NCBI RefSeq assembly: GCF_902498995.1 | Contig: NZ_CABVLY010000026.1 | Span: 50,172-114,171, forward strand | Length of the DNA: 64,000 nt | Origin: Burkholderia anthina | Lineage (GTDB): Bacteria > Pseudomonadota > Gammaproteobacteria > Burkholderiales > Burkholderiaceae | Direction: 5' to 3' | Program-made: the position numbers and the translations under genes | The notes under the pieces: generated by a model | Seen by the model: only the letters and a program-made list of their open reading frames with translations | Database searches by the model: none | Told to the model about the DNA's origin: nothing | Part shown: positions 1 to 8,440 of the stretch, piece by piece | How the letters are laid out: each line of letters begins with the position of its first letter | Position numbering within the stretch: position 1 is the stretch's first letter

Positions 1-1129
1 CGGCTACGGCTTCCTGTCGGAGAACGCCGACTTCGCGGAACGCGTCGAGCAGTCGGGCTTCACGTTCATCGGCCCGCGCCCGGAAACGATCCGCATGATG
101 GGTGACAAGGTCACCGCGAAGCAGACCATGATCAAGACCGGCGTGCCGTGCGTGCCGGGCTCGGAAGGCGCGTTGCCGGACGATCCGAAGGAGATCGTGA
201 AGATTGCGCGCACGATCGGCTATCCGGTGATCATCAAGGCAGCCGGCGGCGGCGGCGGCCGCGGGATGCGTGTCGTGCACACCGAGGCTGCGCTCGTGAA
301 CGCAGTCAACATGACCCGCGAGGAAGCCGGCCGTGCGTTCGGCAACCCGCAGGTGTACATGGAGAAGTTTCTCGAGAACCCGCGCCACATCGAAATCCAG
401 GTGCTGTCCGACGCGCACAAGAACGCGATCTGGCTCGGCGAGCGCGACTGCTCGATGCAGCGCCGCCACCAGAAGGTGATCGAGGAAGCGCCGGCACCCG
501 GCATTCCGCGCCGCCTGATCGACCGCATCGGCGACCGCTGCGCGGACGCATGCAAGAAGATGGGCTATCTCGGCGCGGGCACGTTCGAATTCCTGTACGA
601 GAACAACGAGTTCTACTTCATCGAGATGAACACGCGCGTGCAGGTCGAGCACCCGGTGTCGGAGATGATCACGGGCGTCGACATCGTGCAGGAACAGATC
701 CGCATCGCGGCCGGCGAGAAGCTCGCGCTGCGCCAGCGCGACATCCAGTTCCGCGGCCATGCGATCGAATGCCGGATCAACGCCGAAGATCCGTTCAAGT
801 TCACGCCGTCGCCGGGCCGGATCACGTCGTGGCATACGCCGGGCGGCCCCGGCGTGCGCGTCGACTCGCATGCCTACAATGGCTATTTCGTGCCGCCGAA
901 CTATGATTCGATGATCGGCAAGCTGATCACCTACGGCGCAACGCGCGACCAGGCGATCCGCCGGATGCGCATCGCGCTGTCGGAAATGGTCGTCGAAGGC
1001 ATCCAGACCAACATCCCGCTGCACCGCGAGCTGATGATCGACTCGAAGTTCGTCGAAGGCGGCACCAGCATCCACTACCTCGAACACCGGCTCGCCCAGA
1101 AGCAGCAGGCCGCACCGGAAGAAGCGTAA
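1..1129 (+). CDS. accC: Biotin carboxylase subunit of acetyl-CoA carboxylase (5' end outside window)
   Basis: ATP-dependent carboxylation of biotin carried on AccB, the first half-reaction of acetyl-CoA carboxylase in fatty acid synthesis. The frame is open from base 2 and reads GYGFLSENADF, a conserved stretch near residue 80 of the family, so about 80 N-terminal residues lie off the window; 375 residues are visible. The ATP-grasp glycine loop (GGGGGRGMR), the FIEMNTRVQVEHPVSE metal/biotin segment and the ECRINAEDP stretch are all present. accB would be expected just upstream, outside the window. prmA starts 3 bp after the stop, so the two are probably co-transcribed. Confidence 0.97.
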   Translation, partial: GYGFLSENADFAERVEQSGFTFIGPRPETIRMMGDKVTAKQTMIKTGVPCVPGSEGALPDDPKEIVKIARTIGYPVIIKAAGGGGGRGMRVVHTEAALVNAVNMTREEAGRAFGNPQVYMEKFLENPRHIEIQVLSDAHKNAIWLGERDCSMQRRHQKVIEEAPAPGIPRRLIDRIGDRCADACKKMGYLGAGTFEFLYENNEFYFIEMNTRVQVEHPVSEMITGVDIVQEQIRIAAGEKLALRQRDIQFRGHAIECRINAEDPFKFTPSPGRITSWHTPGGPGVRVDSHAYNGYFVPPNYDSMIGKLITYGATRDQAIRRMRIALSEMVVEGIQTNIPLHRELMIDSKFVEGGTSIHYLEHRLAQKQQAAPEEA

Positions 1130-1132
1130 AGC

Positions 1133-2035
1133 ATGAGCTATCGCGAACTCGTCGTCGAACTGGCCCGTGAGCATGCGGAGGCGCTGTCCGACGCGCTGCT
1201 CGAACTGGGCGCGCTGTCGGTTTCCGTCGAGGACGCCGACGCCGACACGCCCGACGAACAGCCGCTCTTCGGCGAGCCGGGCCTCGTGCCGGATCGTACC
1301 GCGTGGCAGCACTCGCGCGTGATCGCGCTGCTGTCGCCCGATCAAGAGCCGGCCGTGCTGCTCGCGGCGGCCGCGAACGAAATCGGCGTCGCCGAGACGC
1401 CGAAGTTCGACGTTCGTGAAGTCGAGGAGCAGGACTGGGTGCGGCTCACGCAGTCGCAATTCGAGCCGATCCCGATCGGCGAGCGGATCTGGGTCGTACC
1501 GTCCTGGCACGACGCGCCCGATCCCGACGCGCTGATTCTCGAACTCGACCCCGGTCTTGCGTTCGGCACCGGCAGCCACCCGACCACGCGCCTGTGCATG
1601 GAATGGCTCGAGCAATCGGTGAAGCCCGGCCAGTCGGTGCTCGACTACGGCTGCGGCTCGGGCATTCTCGCGATCCTCGCGCAGAAATGCGGGGCGAACC
1701 CCGTCGTCGGCATCGATATCGATCCGCAGGCCGTCGAATCGGCCCGGCAGAACAGCGAACGCAACCGTGCGGAAGTCACGTACGGGCTGCCCGACGCATG
1801 CCCGGCCGGCGAGTTCGACATCGTCGTCGCGAACATCCTGTCGAACCCGCTGAAGCTGATGGCGTCGATGCTCGCGTCGAAGGTGAAACCGGGCGGCCGC
1901 ATCGCGCTGTCGGGCGTGCTTGCCCGCCAGGCGGACGAAGTCGCGGCCGTCTATGCGCGCTACGTCGACATCTCGGTCTGGCGCGAACACGAAGGTTGGG
2001 TATGCCTCGCCGGAACCCGGCGGGAAAGCCATTAG
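1133..2035 (+). CDS. prmA: Ribosomal protein L11 methyltransferase
   Basis: 300-residue SAM-dependent methyltransferase that trimethylates ribosomal protein L11. An N-terminal substrate-recognition domain is followed by the Rossmann methyltransferase core. SAM motif I is DYGCGSGILA at residues 171-180, the family signature LDPGLAFGTGSHPTT is at 138-152, and the catalytic-loop motif NILSNPL is near 234-240. The length matches the family. It begins 3 bp after accC, an arrangement common in proteobacteria. Confidence 0.96.
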   Translation: MSYRELVVELAREHAEALSDALLELGALSVSVEDADADTPDEQPLFGEPGLVPDRTAWQHSRVIALLSPDQEPAVLLAAAANEIGVAETPKFDVREVEEQDWVRLTQSQFEPIPIGERIWVVPSWHDAPDPDALILELDPGLAFGTGSHPTTRLCMEWLEQSVKPGQSVLDYGCGSGILAILAQKCGANPVVGIDIDPQAVESARQNSERNRAEVTYGLPDACPAGEFDIVVANILSNPLKLMASMLASKVKPGGRIALSGVLARQADEVAAVYARYVDISVWREHEGWVCLAGTRRESH

Positions 2036-2080
2036 AATAGCGCTGTCCCTCACTCTGGCCAGCAGGCCGCCCGGCTCGAC

Positions 2081-3418
2081 ATGCTTCTTGCGACGCGCTG
2101 CCCTCATTGCGAAACCGTCTTCCGGCTGCAGCAGGAACAGCTCTCGCTGCATGACGGGCTCGTGCGCTGCGGGCACTGCCAGCAGGTCTTCAACGCGTCG
2201 CAATCGCTCGTTCCCGAACTGGCGCAGCAGCCCGAGCCGGCGCTGACCGAAGCGGCACCGGCCGAGCCGGCTGCCGCCGGCACGCAACACGACACCGCGC
2301 CGGCGCGCCTCTTCACCGCCGATGCGCCCGCCAAACCGGCGCCCGCCGATGCCGACTACAAGCCGGAAGGCTGGGACATGTGGGCGCCGTGGCTCGACGC
2401 CGGCGTCGCCCCGTCTTTGCAGCACAACGTGCAGACCGTGCGCACCGAACCGCTGGTGCCGCTGGCGCTGCCGGCCACGGAGGCCGGCGTCGTTCACCTG
2501 ACCGGCACGCCCGCGCCGATCTCGCCCGCCCCTGCCGAACCGCACGCTTTCACGTCCACCGCTCAACCGGCCGAACCGGAGCCGACTCCGTACGAAACCG
2601 GTGAGTCGTCCGTACCGTCGGCCGGGCACGACCCGCGCGAACCGCGCTTCGTCGCCCACACTCCGTCGGATGCCGATGCACAGGTTGCCGCCGATGCGGC
2701 CGAACCCGTCGGCAACGCACACTTCGCCGCGCCCGACGACGAACGCGCGCCGCGCGAACCGCGCTTCGCATTCACGCCGGTGCGAGCGGCGCCGGAACCG
2801 AGCATCCACTCGGACGAACCCGCCGCCGCGCCGGCCGCGACCGCCGACGAACCCGCCGTACCGTTCCCCGCCACGCTGACCGACGACGACCGCCCGCACT
2901 TCGCCGTCACGCGCGAGACACCCGCACCGCGGCAACGCGGGGTGATCGGCGGCTTCTTCGGCGGCCTGGTCGCCGCCGCGCTCGCGGTGCTGCTCGTCGC
3001 ACAGCTCGCATGGTGGCAGCGTGAGGCGCTGATGATCCATTGGCCCGTCACGCAGGACTGGTTCCGGCAGGCGTGCGCGCCGCTCGGCTGCACGGTCGCG
3101 CCGCCGCGCGCGATCAACGGCCTGCGGCTCGACGCGACCGACCTGCGCCAGCTCGACGGCCCGCGCGTGCTGGAACTGAAGGTGCCGCTGACGAACCGCT
3201 ACCGCGTCGCGCTCGCGTACCCGTCGCTCGAGCTCACGCTGCTCGACGATACCAATCACGTGACCGTGCGCCGCGTGCTCGCGCCGCGCGACTACGTGCG
3301 CCCGGGCACGCCGATCGACGCCGGGTTGCCGGCCGGCACGACGCAGACGATGGTCGTGCGTCTCGAAACGAACGGCACGCCCGCATCGAATTTCCGCGTC
3401 CAGATCTTCTATCCGTGA
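2081..3418 (+). CDS. Zinc-ribbon, DUF3426 single-span membrane protein
   Basis: 445 residues. The N-terminus is an MJ0042-type zinc ribbon with Cys7, Cys10, Cys30 and Cys33. A long Pro/Ala/Glu-rich linker (about residues 45-280) follows, probably disordered, then one membrane span near 287-309 and a C-terminal DUF3426 domain of about 130 residues. This order (cytoplasmic zinc ribbon, linker, span, DUF3426 outside) is typical of betaproteobacterial proteins found next to prmA. The function is unknown to me. The linker explains the excess length over family members with short linkers. The gap to prmA is 45 bp, so co-transcription is plausible. Confidence 0.88.
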   Translation: MLLATRCPHCETVFRLQQEQLSLHDGLVRCGHCQQVFNASQSLVPELAQQPEPALTEAAPAEPAAAGTQHDTAPARLFTADAPAKPAPADADYKPEGWDMWAPWLDAGVAPSLQHNVQTVRTEPLVPLALPATEAGVVHLTGTPAPISPAPAEPHAFTSTAQPAEPEPTPYETGESSVPSAGHDPREPRFVAHTPSDADAQVAADAAEPVGNAHFAAPDDERAPREPRFAFTPVRAAPEPSIHSDEPAAAPAATADEPAVPFPATLTDDDRPHFAVTRETPAPRQRGVIGGFFGGLVAAALAVLLVAQLAWWQREALMIHWPVTQDWFRQACAPLGCTVAPPRAINGLRLDATDLRQLDGPRVLELKVPLTNRYRVALAYPSLELTLLDDTNHVTVRRVLAPRDYVRPGTPIDAGLPAGTTQTMVVRLETNGTPASNFRVQIFYP

Positions 3419-3490
3419 CGCACCGCGGCGCGCGCATGCGCGCCGTCTCAACCCGCGCGCCCGAGGGGCGCGCTAATTCGGAGCACGAAC

Positions 3491-3994
3491 ATGAGCAAAG
3501 TTACGCTGGGTGGCAACCCGATCGATCTCGCCGGCACGTTCCCGGCCGTCGGCTCGCAAGCCCCCGACTTCAAGCTGGTCGGCAAGGACCTCGCCGACGT
3601 GTCGCTCGCCAGCTTCGCCGGCAAGCGCAAGGTGCTGAACATCGTGCCGAGCCTCGACACGCCGACCTGCGCGACGTCGACCCGCAAGTTCAACGAAGCC
3701 GCATCGTCGCTCGACAACACGGTCGTGATCGTCGTGTCGGGCGACCTGCCGTTCGCCGCCACGCGCTTCTGCACGACCGAAGGCCTGTCGAACGTCGTGA
3801 CGGCTTCGACGTTCCGCGCCGGCCGCGCATTCGCGAACGCCTACGGCGTCGACGTGACGAGCGGCCCGCTGAACGGCCTGACCGCACGCGCGGTCGTCGT
3901 GCTCGACGCACAGGACAAGGTGATCCACGCGCAACTCGTCAGCGAGATCAAGGACGAGCCGAACTACGACGCAGCACTCGCCGCACTGAAGTAA
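3491..3994 (+). CDS. tpx: Thiol peroxidase, atypical 2-Cys peroxiredoxin
   Basis: 167-residue thioredoxin-dependent lipid and hydrogen peroxide reductase. The peroxidatic cysteine is Cys60 in the signature SLDTPTCATSTRKF and the resolving cysteine is Cys94 in ATRFCTTEGL, the Tpx arrangement with an intramolecular disulfide. Length matches E. coli Tpx. A Shine-Dalgarno-like GGAG lies about 9 nt before the ATG. The 72-bp upstream gap has GC-rich palindromes but no promoter I could recognise. Confidence 0.97.
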   Translation: MSKVTLGGNPIDLAGTFPAVGSQAPDFKLVGKDLADVSLASFAGKRKVLNIVPSLDTPTCATSTRKFNEAASSLDNTVVIVVSGDLPFAATRFCTTEGLSNVVTASTFRAGRAFANAYGVDVTSGPLNGLTARAVVVLDAQDKVIHAQLVSEIKDEPNYDAALAALK

Positions 3995-4000
3995 TCCGCT

Positions 4001-4055
4001 GCCGCCCGGCCCTGCCGCGCGAGGCCCGACGGGCCCTTCGCACCGGCCGGGCGGC
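4001..4055. repeat. Long GC inverted repeat between tpx and the PfkB kinase
   Basis: An 11-bp perfect inverted repeat, GCCGCCCGGCC at 4001-4011 and GGCCGGGCGGC at 4045-4055, encloses a 33-nt loop that holds smaller GC palindromes. It starts 7 bp after the tpx stop. No U-tract follows, so it is more likely a 3'-end stabiliser or REP-like structure than a standard intrinsic terminator. Confidence 0.55.
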
Positions 4056-4088
4056 CGCCTCCCTTTGCTCTCTACAGGAACGCACGCC

Positions 4089-5027
4089 TTGACTACGCTG
4101 ATTTGCGGCTCGCTCGCCTACGACAACATCATGACCTTCGAAGGCCGGTTTCGCGAGCACATCCTGCCCGACCAGGTTCACCTTCTCAACGTGAGCTTCC
4201 TCGTGCCGACGATGCGTCGCGAATTCGGCGGTTGCGCGGGGAACATCGCTTACGCACTGCACATGCTCGGCGGCGATGCGCGCATCATGGCGACGGTCGG
4301 CGCGAACGACGCGGACCGCTATCTCGAGCGTCTCGATGCCCTCGGGCTGTCGAAGGCGAGCGTACGCGTGGTGCCCGAAACGCACACAGCGCAGGCGATG
4401 ATCACGACCGATCTCGACAACAACCAGATCACCGCATTCCACCCGGGCGCGATGATGCAGTCGCATCTGAACCGCGCGGACGAAGTGTCGGGCGTGAAGC
4501 TCGGCATCGTCGCCCCGGACGGCTTCGACGGGATGGTCCAGCACGCCGAGCAATTCGCGAAGGCCGGCGTCCCGTTCATCTTCGATCCGGGCCAGGGCCT
4601 GCCGCTGTTCGACGGTGCGACGCTGCGCCGCATCATTGAACTCGCGACCTTCGTCGCGGTCAACGACTACGAAGGCAAGCTCGTCAGCGACAAGACGGGC
4701 TGGTCCGAACAGGAAATCGCCAGCCGGGTTCAGGCGCTGATCATCACGCGCGGCGAACACGGCTCGACCATTCTTCACAAAAACGGCGAAGAACAGATTC
4801 CGGTCGTGCAAGCCGGGCGCGTCGTCGATCCGACCGGCTGCGGCGACGCCTTCCGGGGCGGCCTGCTGTACGGCATCGAGAATGGCCTCGACTGGGCAAC
4901 CACGGGCCGCCTCGCGAGCCTCATGGGCTCGATCAAGATCGCCCACCAAGGGCCCCAGACTTACGCACTGACGCGCGCCGAAATCGATGCGCGCTTCGAG
5001 GCTGCCTTCGGTTACAGTCTCAAATGA
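4089..5027 (+). CDS. PfkB-family sugar/nucleoside kinase
   Basis: 312-residue ribokinase-fold kinase that phosphorylates a sugar or nucleoside with ATP; the substrate cannot be read from sequence, though adenosine-kinase-like members resemble it. The C-terminal PfkB signature DPTGCGDAFRGG is at 247-258 with the catalytic-base Asp253, and the N-terminal substrate region NVSFLVPTMRREFGGCAGN is near 34-52. I chose the TTG at 4089 because AGGAA sits 8 nt upstream and the protein then begins MTTLICGSLAYDN like its relatives; an in-frame TTG at 4065 would add 8 residues without such a site. Confidence 0.88.
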   Translation: MTTLICGSLAYDNIMTFEGRFREHILPDQVHLLNVSFLVPTMRREFGGCAGNIAYALHMLGGDARIMATVGANDADRYLERLDALGLSKASVRVVPETHTAQAMITTDLDNNQITAFHPGAMMQSHLNRADEVSGVKLGIVAPDGFDGMVQHAEQFAKAGVPFIFDPGQGLPLFDGATLRRIIELATFVAVNDYEGKLVSDKTGWSEQEIASRVQALIITRGEHGSTILHKNGEEQIPVVQAGRVVDPTGCGDAFRGGLLYGIENGLDWATTGRLASLMGSIKIAHQGPQTYALTRAEIDARFEAAFGYSLK

Positions 5028-5046
5028 ATATTGTGGGAGAGCACAG

Positions 5047-5520
5047 ATGTTGACGAAAAAAACCCTCACGCTCGCGGCCATGCTGACGGCCACGCTGACG
5101 CTGGCCGGCTGCTTCACGCCGCCGGGTTCGGCGGACGTCTATAGCGTCGGCCAGGCACAGCGCGAACAGACGGTCCGCATGGGCACGGTCGAAAGCGTCC
5201 GTGCGGTGCGCATCCAGTCCGACGGCGGCGGCAGCGCGATCGGCACGCTCGGCGGCGGTGCGCTCGGCGCAGTCGCGGGCAGCGCGATCGGCGGCGGCAA
5301 GGGGTCGATCCTGACGGCGATCGCGGGCGGTCTCGTCGGCGCGGTCGCAGGCAACGCGGTCGGCGAAAACCTCAGCACGGCGAACGGTGTCGAAATCACC
5401 GTGCGTCTCGACAATGGCGACCTGCGCTCGATCACGCAGGCGACGAGCGGCGAAATGTTCCGTGCGGGCGACCGTGTGCGGCTGCTGTCGAGCGGCGGCG
5501 TCACGCGCGTCACGCACTAA
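5047..5520 (+). CDS. Glycine-zipper 2TM outer-membrane lipoprotein (SlyB/Pcp-like)
   Basis: 157 residues. A lipoprotein signal peptide ends in the lipobox LAGC with the lipidated cysteine at residue 22. Two glycine-zipper segments follow (GGGALGAVAGSAIGGG and AIAGGLVGAVAGNAVGEN), then a short C-terminal beta domain, as in SlyB/PcP-type lipoproteins that help envelope integrity. I start at the ATG at 5047, preceded by GGGAGA; a longer open frame would place non-signal residues before the signal peptide. An intrinsic terminator follows. Confidence 0.9.
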   Translation: MLTKKTLTLAAMLTATLTLAGCFTPPGSADVYSVGQAQREQTVRMGTVESVRAVRIQSDGGGSAIGTLGGGALGAVAGSAIGGGKGSILTAIAGGLVGAVAGNAVGENLSTANGVEITVRLDNGDLRSITQATSGEMFRAGDRVRLLSSGGVTRVTH

Positions 5521-5555
5521 CGAGCATCCTCAGCACGCGGCGCAAGCCGCGGTCG

Positions 5556-5589
5556 AACGCATGTGCGAAGCTGCACATGCGTTTTTTTT
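5556..5589 (+). terminator. Intrinsic terminator after the glycine-zipper lipoprotein gene
   Basis: Stem CGCATGTGC (5558-5566) pairs with GCACATGCG (5573-5581) around a 6-nt loop, followed by eight T residues. It ends the plus-strand run that begins with accC in this window. Confidence 0.92.
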
Positions 5590-5638
5590 CGTCCGCGCTC
5601 GGCCGTGCCGGCCGGCACACGAACGCAGAATACGGACG

Positions 5639-5672
5639 AAAAAAATCCCGCCATCCAAACGAGATGGCGGGA
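5639..5672 (-). terminator. Intrinsic terminator of the histone H1-like gene
   Basis: On the minus strand TCCCGCCATC (5672-5663) pairs with GATGGCGGGA (5655-5646), then seven T residues. It lies about 70 bp past the stop of the histone-like gene and faces the plus-strand terminator of the lipoprotein gene. Confidence 0.9.
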
Positions 5673-5740
5673 CCGATTGAGTAGCGCTACTCAACCCGCG
5701 GACACCACGTGAGTGTCCGGGTGGTACTGGTCAGTCGCGA

Positions 5741-6427
<687 letters not shown>

Positions 6428-6864
6428 GTTGTTCTCCTTCAGGTTCAGATGAGAGTCAGTTCAAACTACACCCTTCGTCAAAACCCGCTTCCCGCGGACG
6501 CTGTTCAGGACGTGCGCTTCGAAGCGGGCTATTCATCGGCGTACGCGGATACCGCGCGCTTACGCTAATGAATACGGTATGGCGCGCGTGACCCCATGGC
6601 CTCGCGCGCCAAATCAAGTCGGTAGCCGGCGCACCTCGCGCCGCCACCCCTAATCGCTTGATCAAGCGGACCGCCACACGGCCGTCCGCTTTTTCCGGAG
6701 GGAAGTTTGCCCATCCCACTGAAGGGTTCGCAAAGTGCCGATCATGTCGTTGGGCCGTTAAGGCACCGGGCATGCTTTGCATCAGGCGTTCTTGCTCCTA
6801 AACCTTGGGCCGGGGCCGAGAGGCCGCCGGCTGCTCCATCATGTGACGGGTTCGCTGCTGCGGG
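6428..6864. other. Intergenic region between nrdB and the histone-like gene
   Basis: 437 bp without a convincing gene. It should hold the promoter of the histone-like gene: a TTGACG hexamer (minus strand, 6481-6476) is present but I see no good -10 at the right distance. At about 6665-6692, AAGCGGAC pairs with GTCCGCTT, followed on the plus strand by five T residues; this could act as a terminator, but no plus-strand gene reads into it. A 108-codon open frame on the minus strand here has no recognisable features. Confidence 0.5.
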
Positions 6865-8076
6865 TTATTCCCAGGACAGCGCGCCGCCCGTCTGATACTC
6901 GATCACTCGGGTCTCGAAGAAGTTGCGTTCCTTCTTCAGGTCGATCATTTCGCTCATCCACGGGAACGGGTTTTCCTCGTTCGGGTACAGCGGATCGAGG
7001 CCGATCTGCTGGCAACGGCGGTTGCTGATGAAGCGCAGATAGCTCTTGAACATCGACGCGTTCAGACCCAGCACGCCGCGCGGCATCGTGTCCTCGGCGT
7101 AGCGGTATTCGAGTTCGACAGCCTGCTTGAACAGCTCGCGGATCTCCGCGCGGAATTCCGCGGTCCAGAGATGCGGGTTCTCGAGCTTGATCTGGTTGAT
7201 CAGGTCGATGCCGAAATTGCAGTGCATCGACTCGTCGCGCAGGATGTACTGATATTGCTCCGCAGCACCCGTCATCTTGTTCTGGCGGCCGAGCGCGAGG
7301 ATCTGCGTGAAGCCGACATAGAAGAACAGGCCTTCCATGATGCAGGCGAACACGATCAACGACTTCAGCAGCTTCTGATCCGCTTCGAGCGTGCCGGTCT
7401 TGAAGGCCGGGTCCGTCAGCGTATGAATGAACGGGATCAGGAATTCGTCCTTCGCGCGGATCGACGTGACCTCGTGGTACGCGTTGAAGATCTCGCCTTC
7501 GTCGAGACCGAGCGATTCGACAATGTATTGGTACGCGTGCGTGTGGATCGCCTCTTCGAACGCCTGGCGCAGCAGGAACTGCCGGCACTCGGGCGCCGTG
7601 ATGTGGCGGTACGTGCCGAGCACGATGTTGTTCGCCGCGAGCGAATCGGCCGTCACGAAGAAGCCGAGGTTACGCTTGACGATGCGGCGCTCGTCCTCGG
7701 TCAGACCGTTCGGGTCTTTCCACAGTGCGATGTCGCGGGACATGTTGATTTCCTGCGGCATCCAGTGGTTCGCGCAACCCGCCAGATACTTTTCCCACGC
7801 CCATTTGTACTTGAACGGCACCAGCTGATTGACGTCAGTCTGGCCGTTGATGATGCGCTTGTCGGCGACATTGACCCGCGCTTCGGAACCGCCAGCGGGA
7901 ACGGCCGATGCTTGCGGCGGCACCGCAAGATCGCCTTCGAAAATGTCACGGACCTGATGGGCGGCAGGCGTTGCAGCCTGCATTCCGACAGCCATCCCGG
8001 CGGAGGTGCGCAACGCGTTTTGCTGCGCTCCGCTCGCGGGGGTTACGGCAGTCTTCTCGTCATCCCAGTTGAGCAT
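6865..8076 (-). CDS. nrdB: Class Ia ribonucleotide reductase, beta (radical) subunit
   Basis: 403-residue diiron-tyrosyl radical subunit that works with NrdA to make dNTP precursors. The metal/radical motif E-x2-H-x3-Y is present as Glu175, His178 and Tyr182, with the first-helix ligand Asp144, so this is a tyrosyl-radical enzyme and not a Tyr-less class Ic form. About 60 extra N-terminal residues relative to E. coli NrdB are Ala/Gln-rich and probably flexible. It lies downstream of nrdA on the same strand, separated by an unusually long 364-bp gap. Confidence 0.97.
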   Translation of the reverse strand: MLNWDDEKTAVTPASGAQQNALRTSAGMAVGMQAATPAAHQVRDIFEGDLAVPPQASAVPAGGSEARVNVADKRIINGQTDVNQLVPFKYKWAWEKYLAGCANHWMPQEINMSRDIALWKDPNGLTEDERRIVKRNLGFFVTADSLAANNIVLGTYRHITAPECRQFLLRQAFEEAIHTHAYQYIVESLGLDEGEIFNAYHEVTSIRAKDEFLIPFIHTLTDPAFKTGTLEADQKLLKSLIVFACIMEGLFFYVGFTQILALGRQNKMTGAAEQYQYILRDESMHCNFGIDLINQIKLENPHLWTAEFRAEIRELFKQAVELEYRYAEDTMPRGVLGLNASMFKSYLRFISNRRCQQIGLDPLYPNEENPFPWMSEMIDLKKERNFFETRVIEYQTGGALSWE

Positions 8077-8440
8077 AAATTCTCACCATCAATTTAGAAC
8101 GGTTTGTACCATCTTTTCCTGAGCGATAAAAGGGTTCGCTCACGAAAAATCCTTTTTTCGATTCGCGTTGCGACCTCGATACAACACTTTGAGCAACGCA
8201 TCGTCGTTCATGCAGCGCGCGACGTGTGTCGCGCATGGTTCGCGAGGTGCGCTCGACACATCGAACGCTGATCGAAACGCGACGCTGTCGGGGATGTTTC
8301 GATCGCTTGCCTGTGACTGCAACGCAGGTGTCGCGTTACAGATTCCTTATCATTTTTTTAGTTGAGAGCGGCGCACACTTCAACCTCGATCGGTTGTCGT
8401 GCGCGCCGCTCGAACCTACTTCAGGTCAACGCGCGCCGCG
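8077..8440 (-). other. Long nrdA-nrdB spacer
   Basis: 364 bp with no credible open frame. Near nrdA it has the large hairpin listed separately. Near nrdB there is a 7-bp inverted repeat TGAGCGA/TCGCTCA (8120-8126 with 8136-8142) about 45 nt before the nrdB ATG. I see no NrdR-type box here. The spacer may hold a second nrdB promoter or an mRNA processing site. Confidence 0.5.
8366..8411. repeat. Strong two-part hairpin just downstream of nrdA
   Basis: GAGCGGCGC at 8366-8374 pairs with the GCGCCGCTC-type arm ending at 8411, and an inner stem CAACC/GGTTG (8381-8385 with 8391-8395) closes on TCGATC. The hairpin begins about 30 nt after the nrdA stop. On the nrdA-sense strand an A-run, not a U-run, follows, so it fits partial attenuation or RNA stabilisation better than a full terminator. 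Confidence 0.6.

Noticed and set aside
6456..6782. 108-codon minus-strand open frame upstream of the histone-like gene
   Set aside because: No family features, mixed composition, and it overlaps the expected promoter region.
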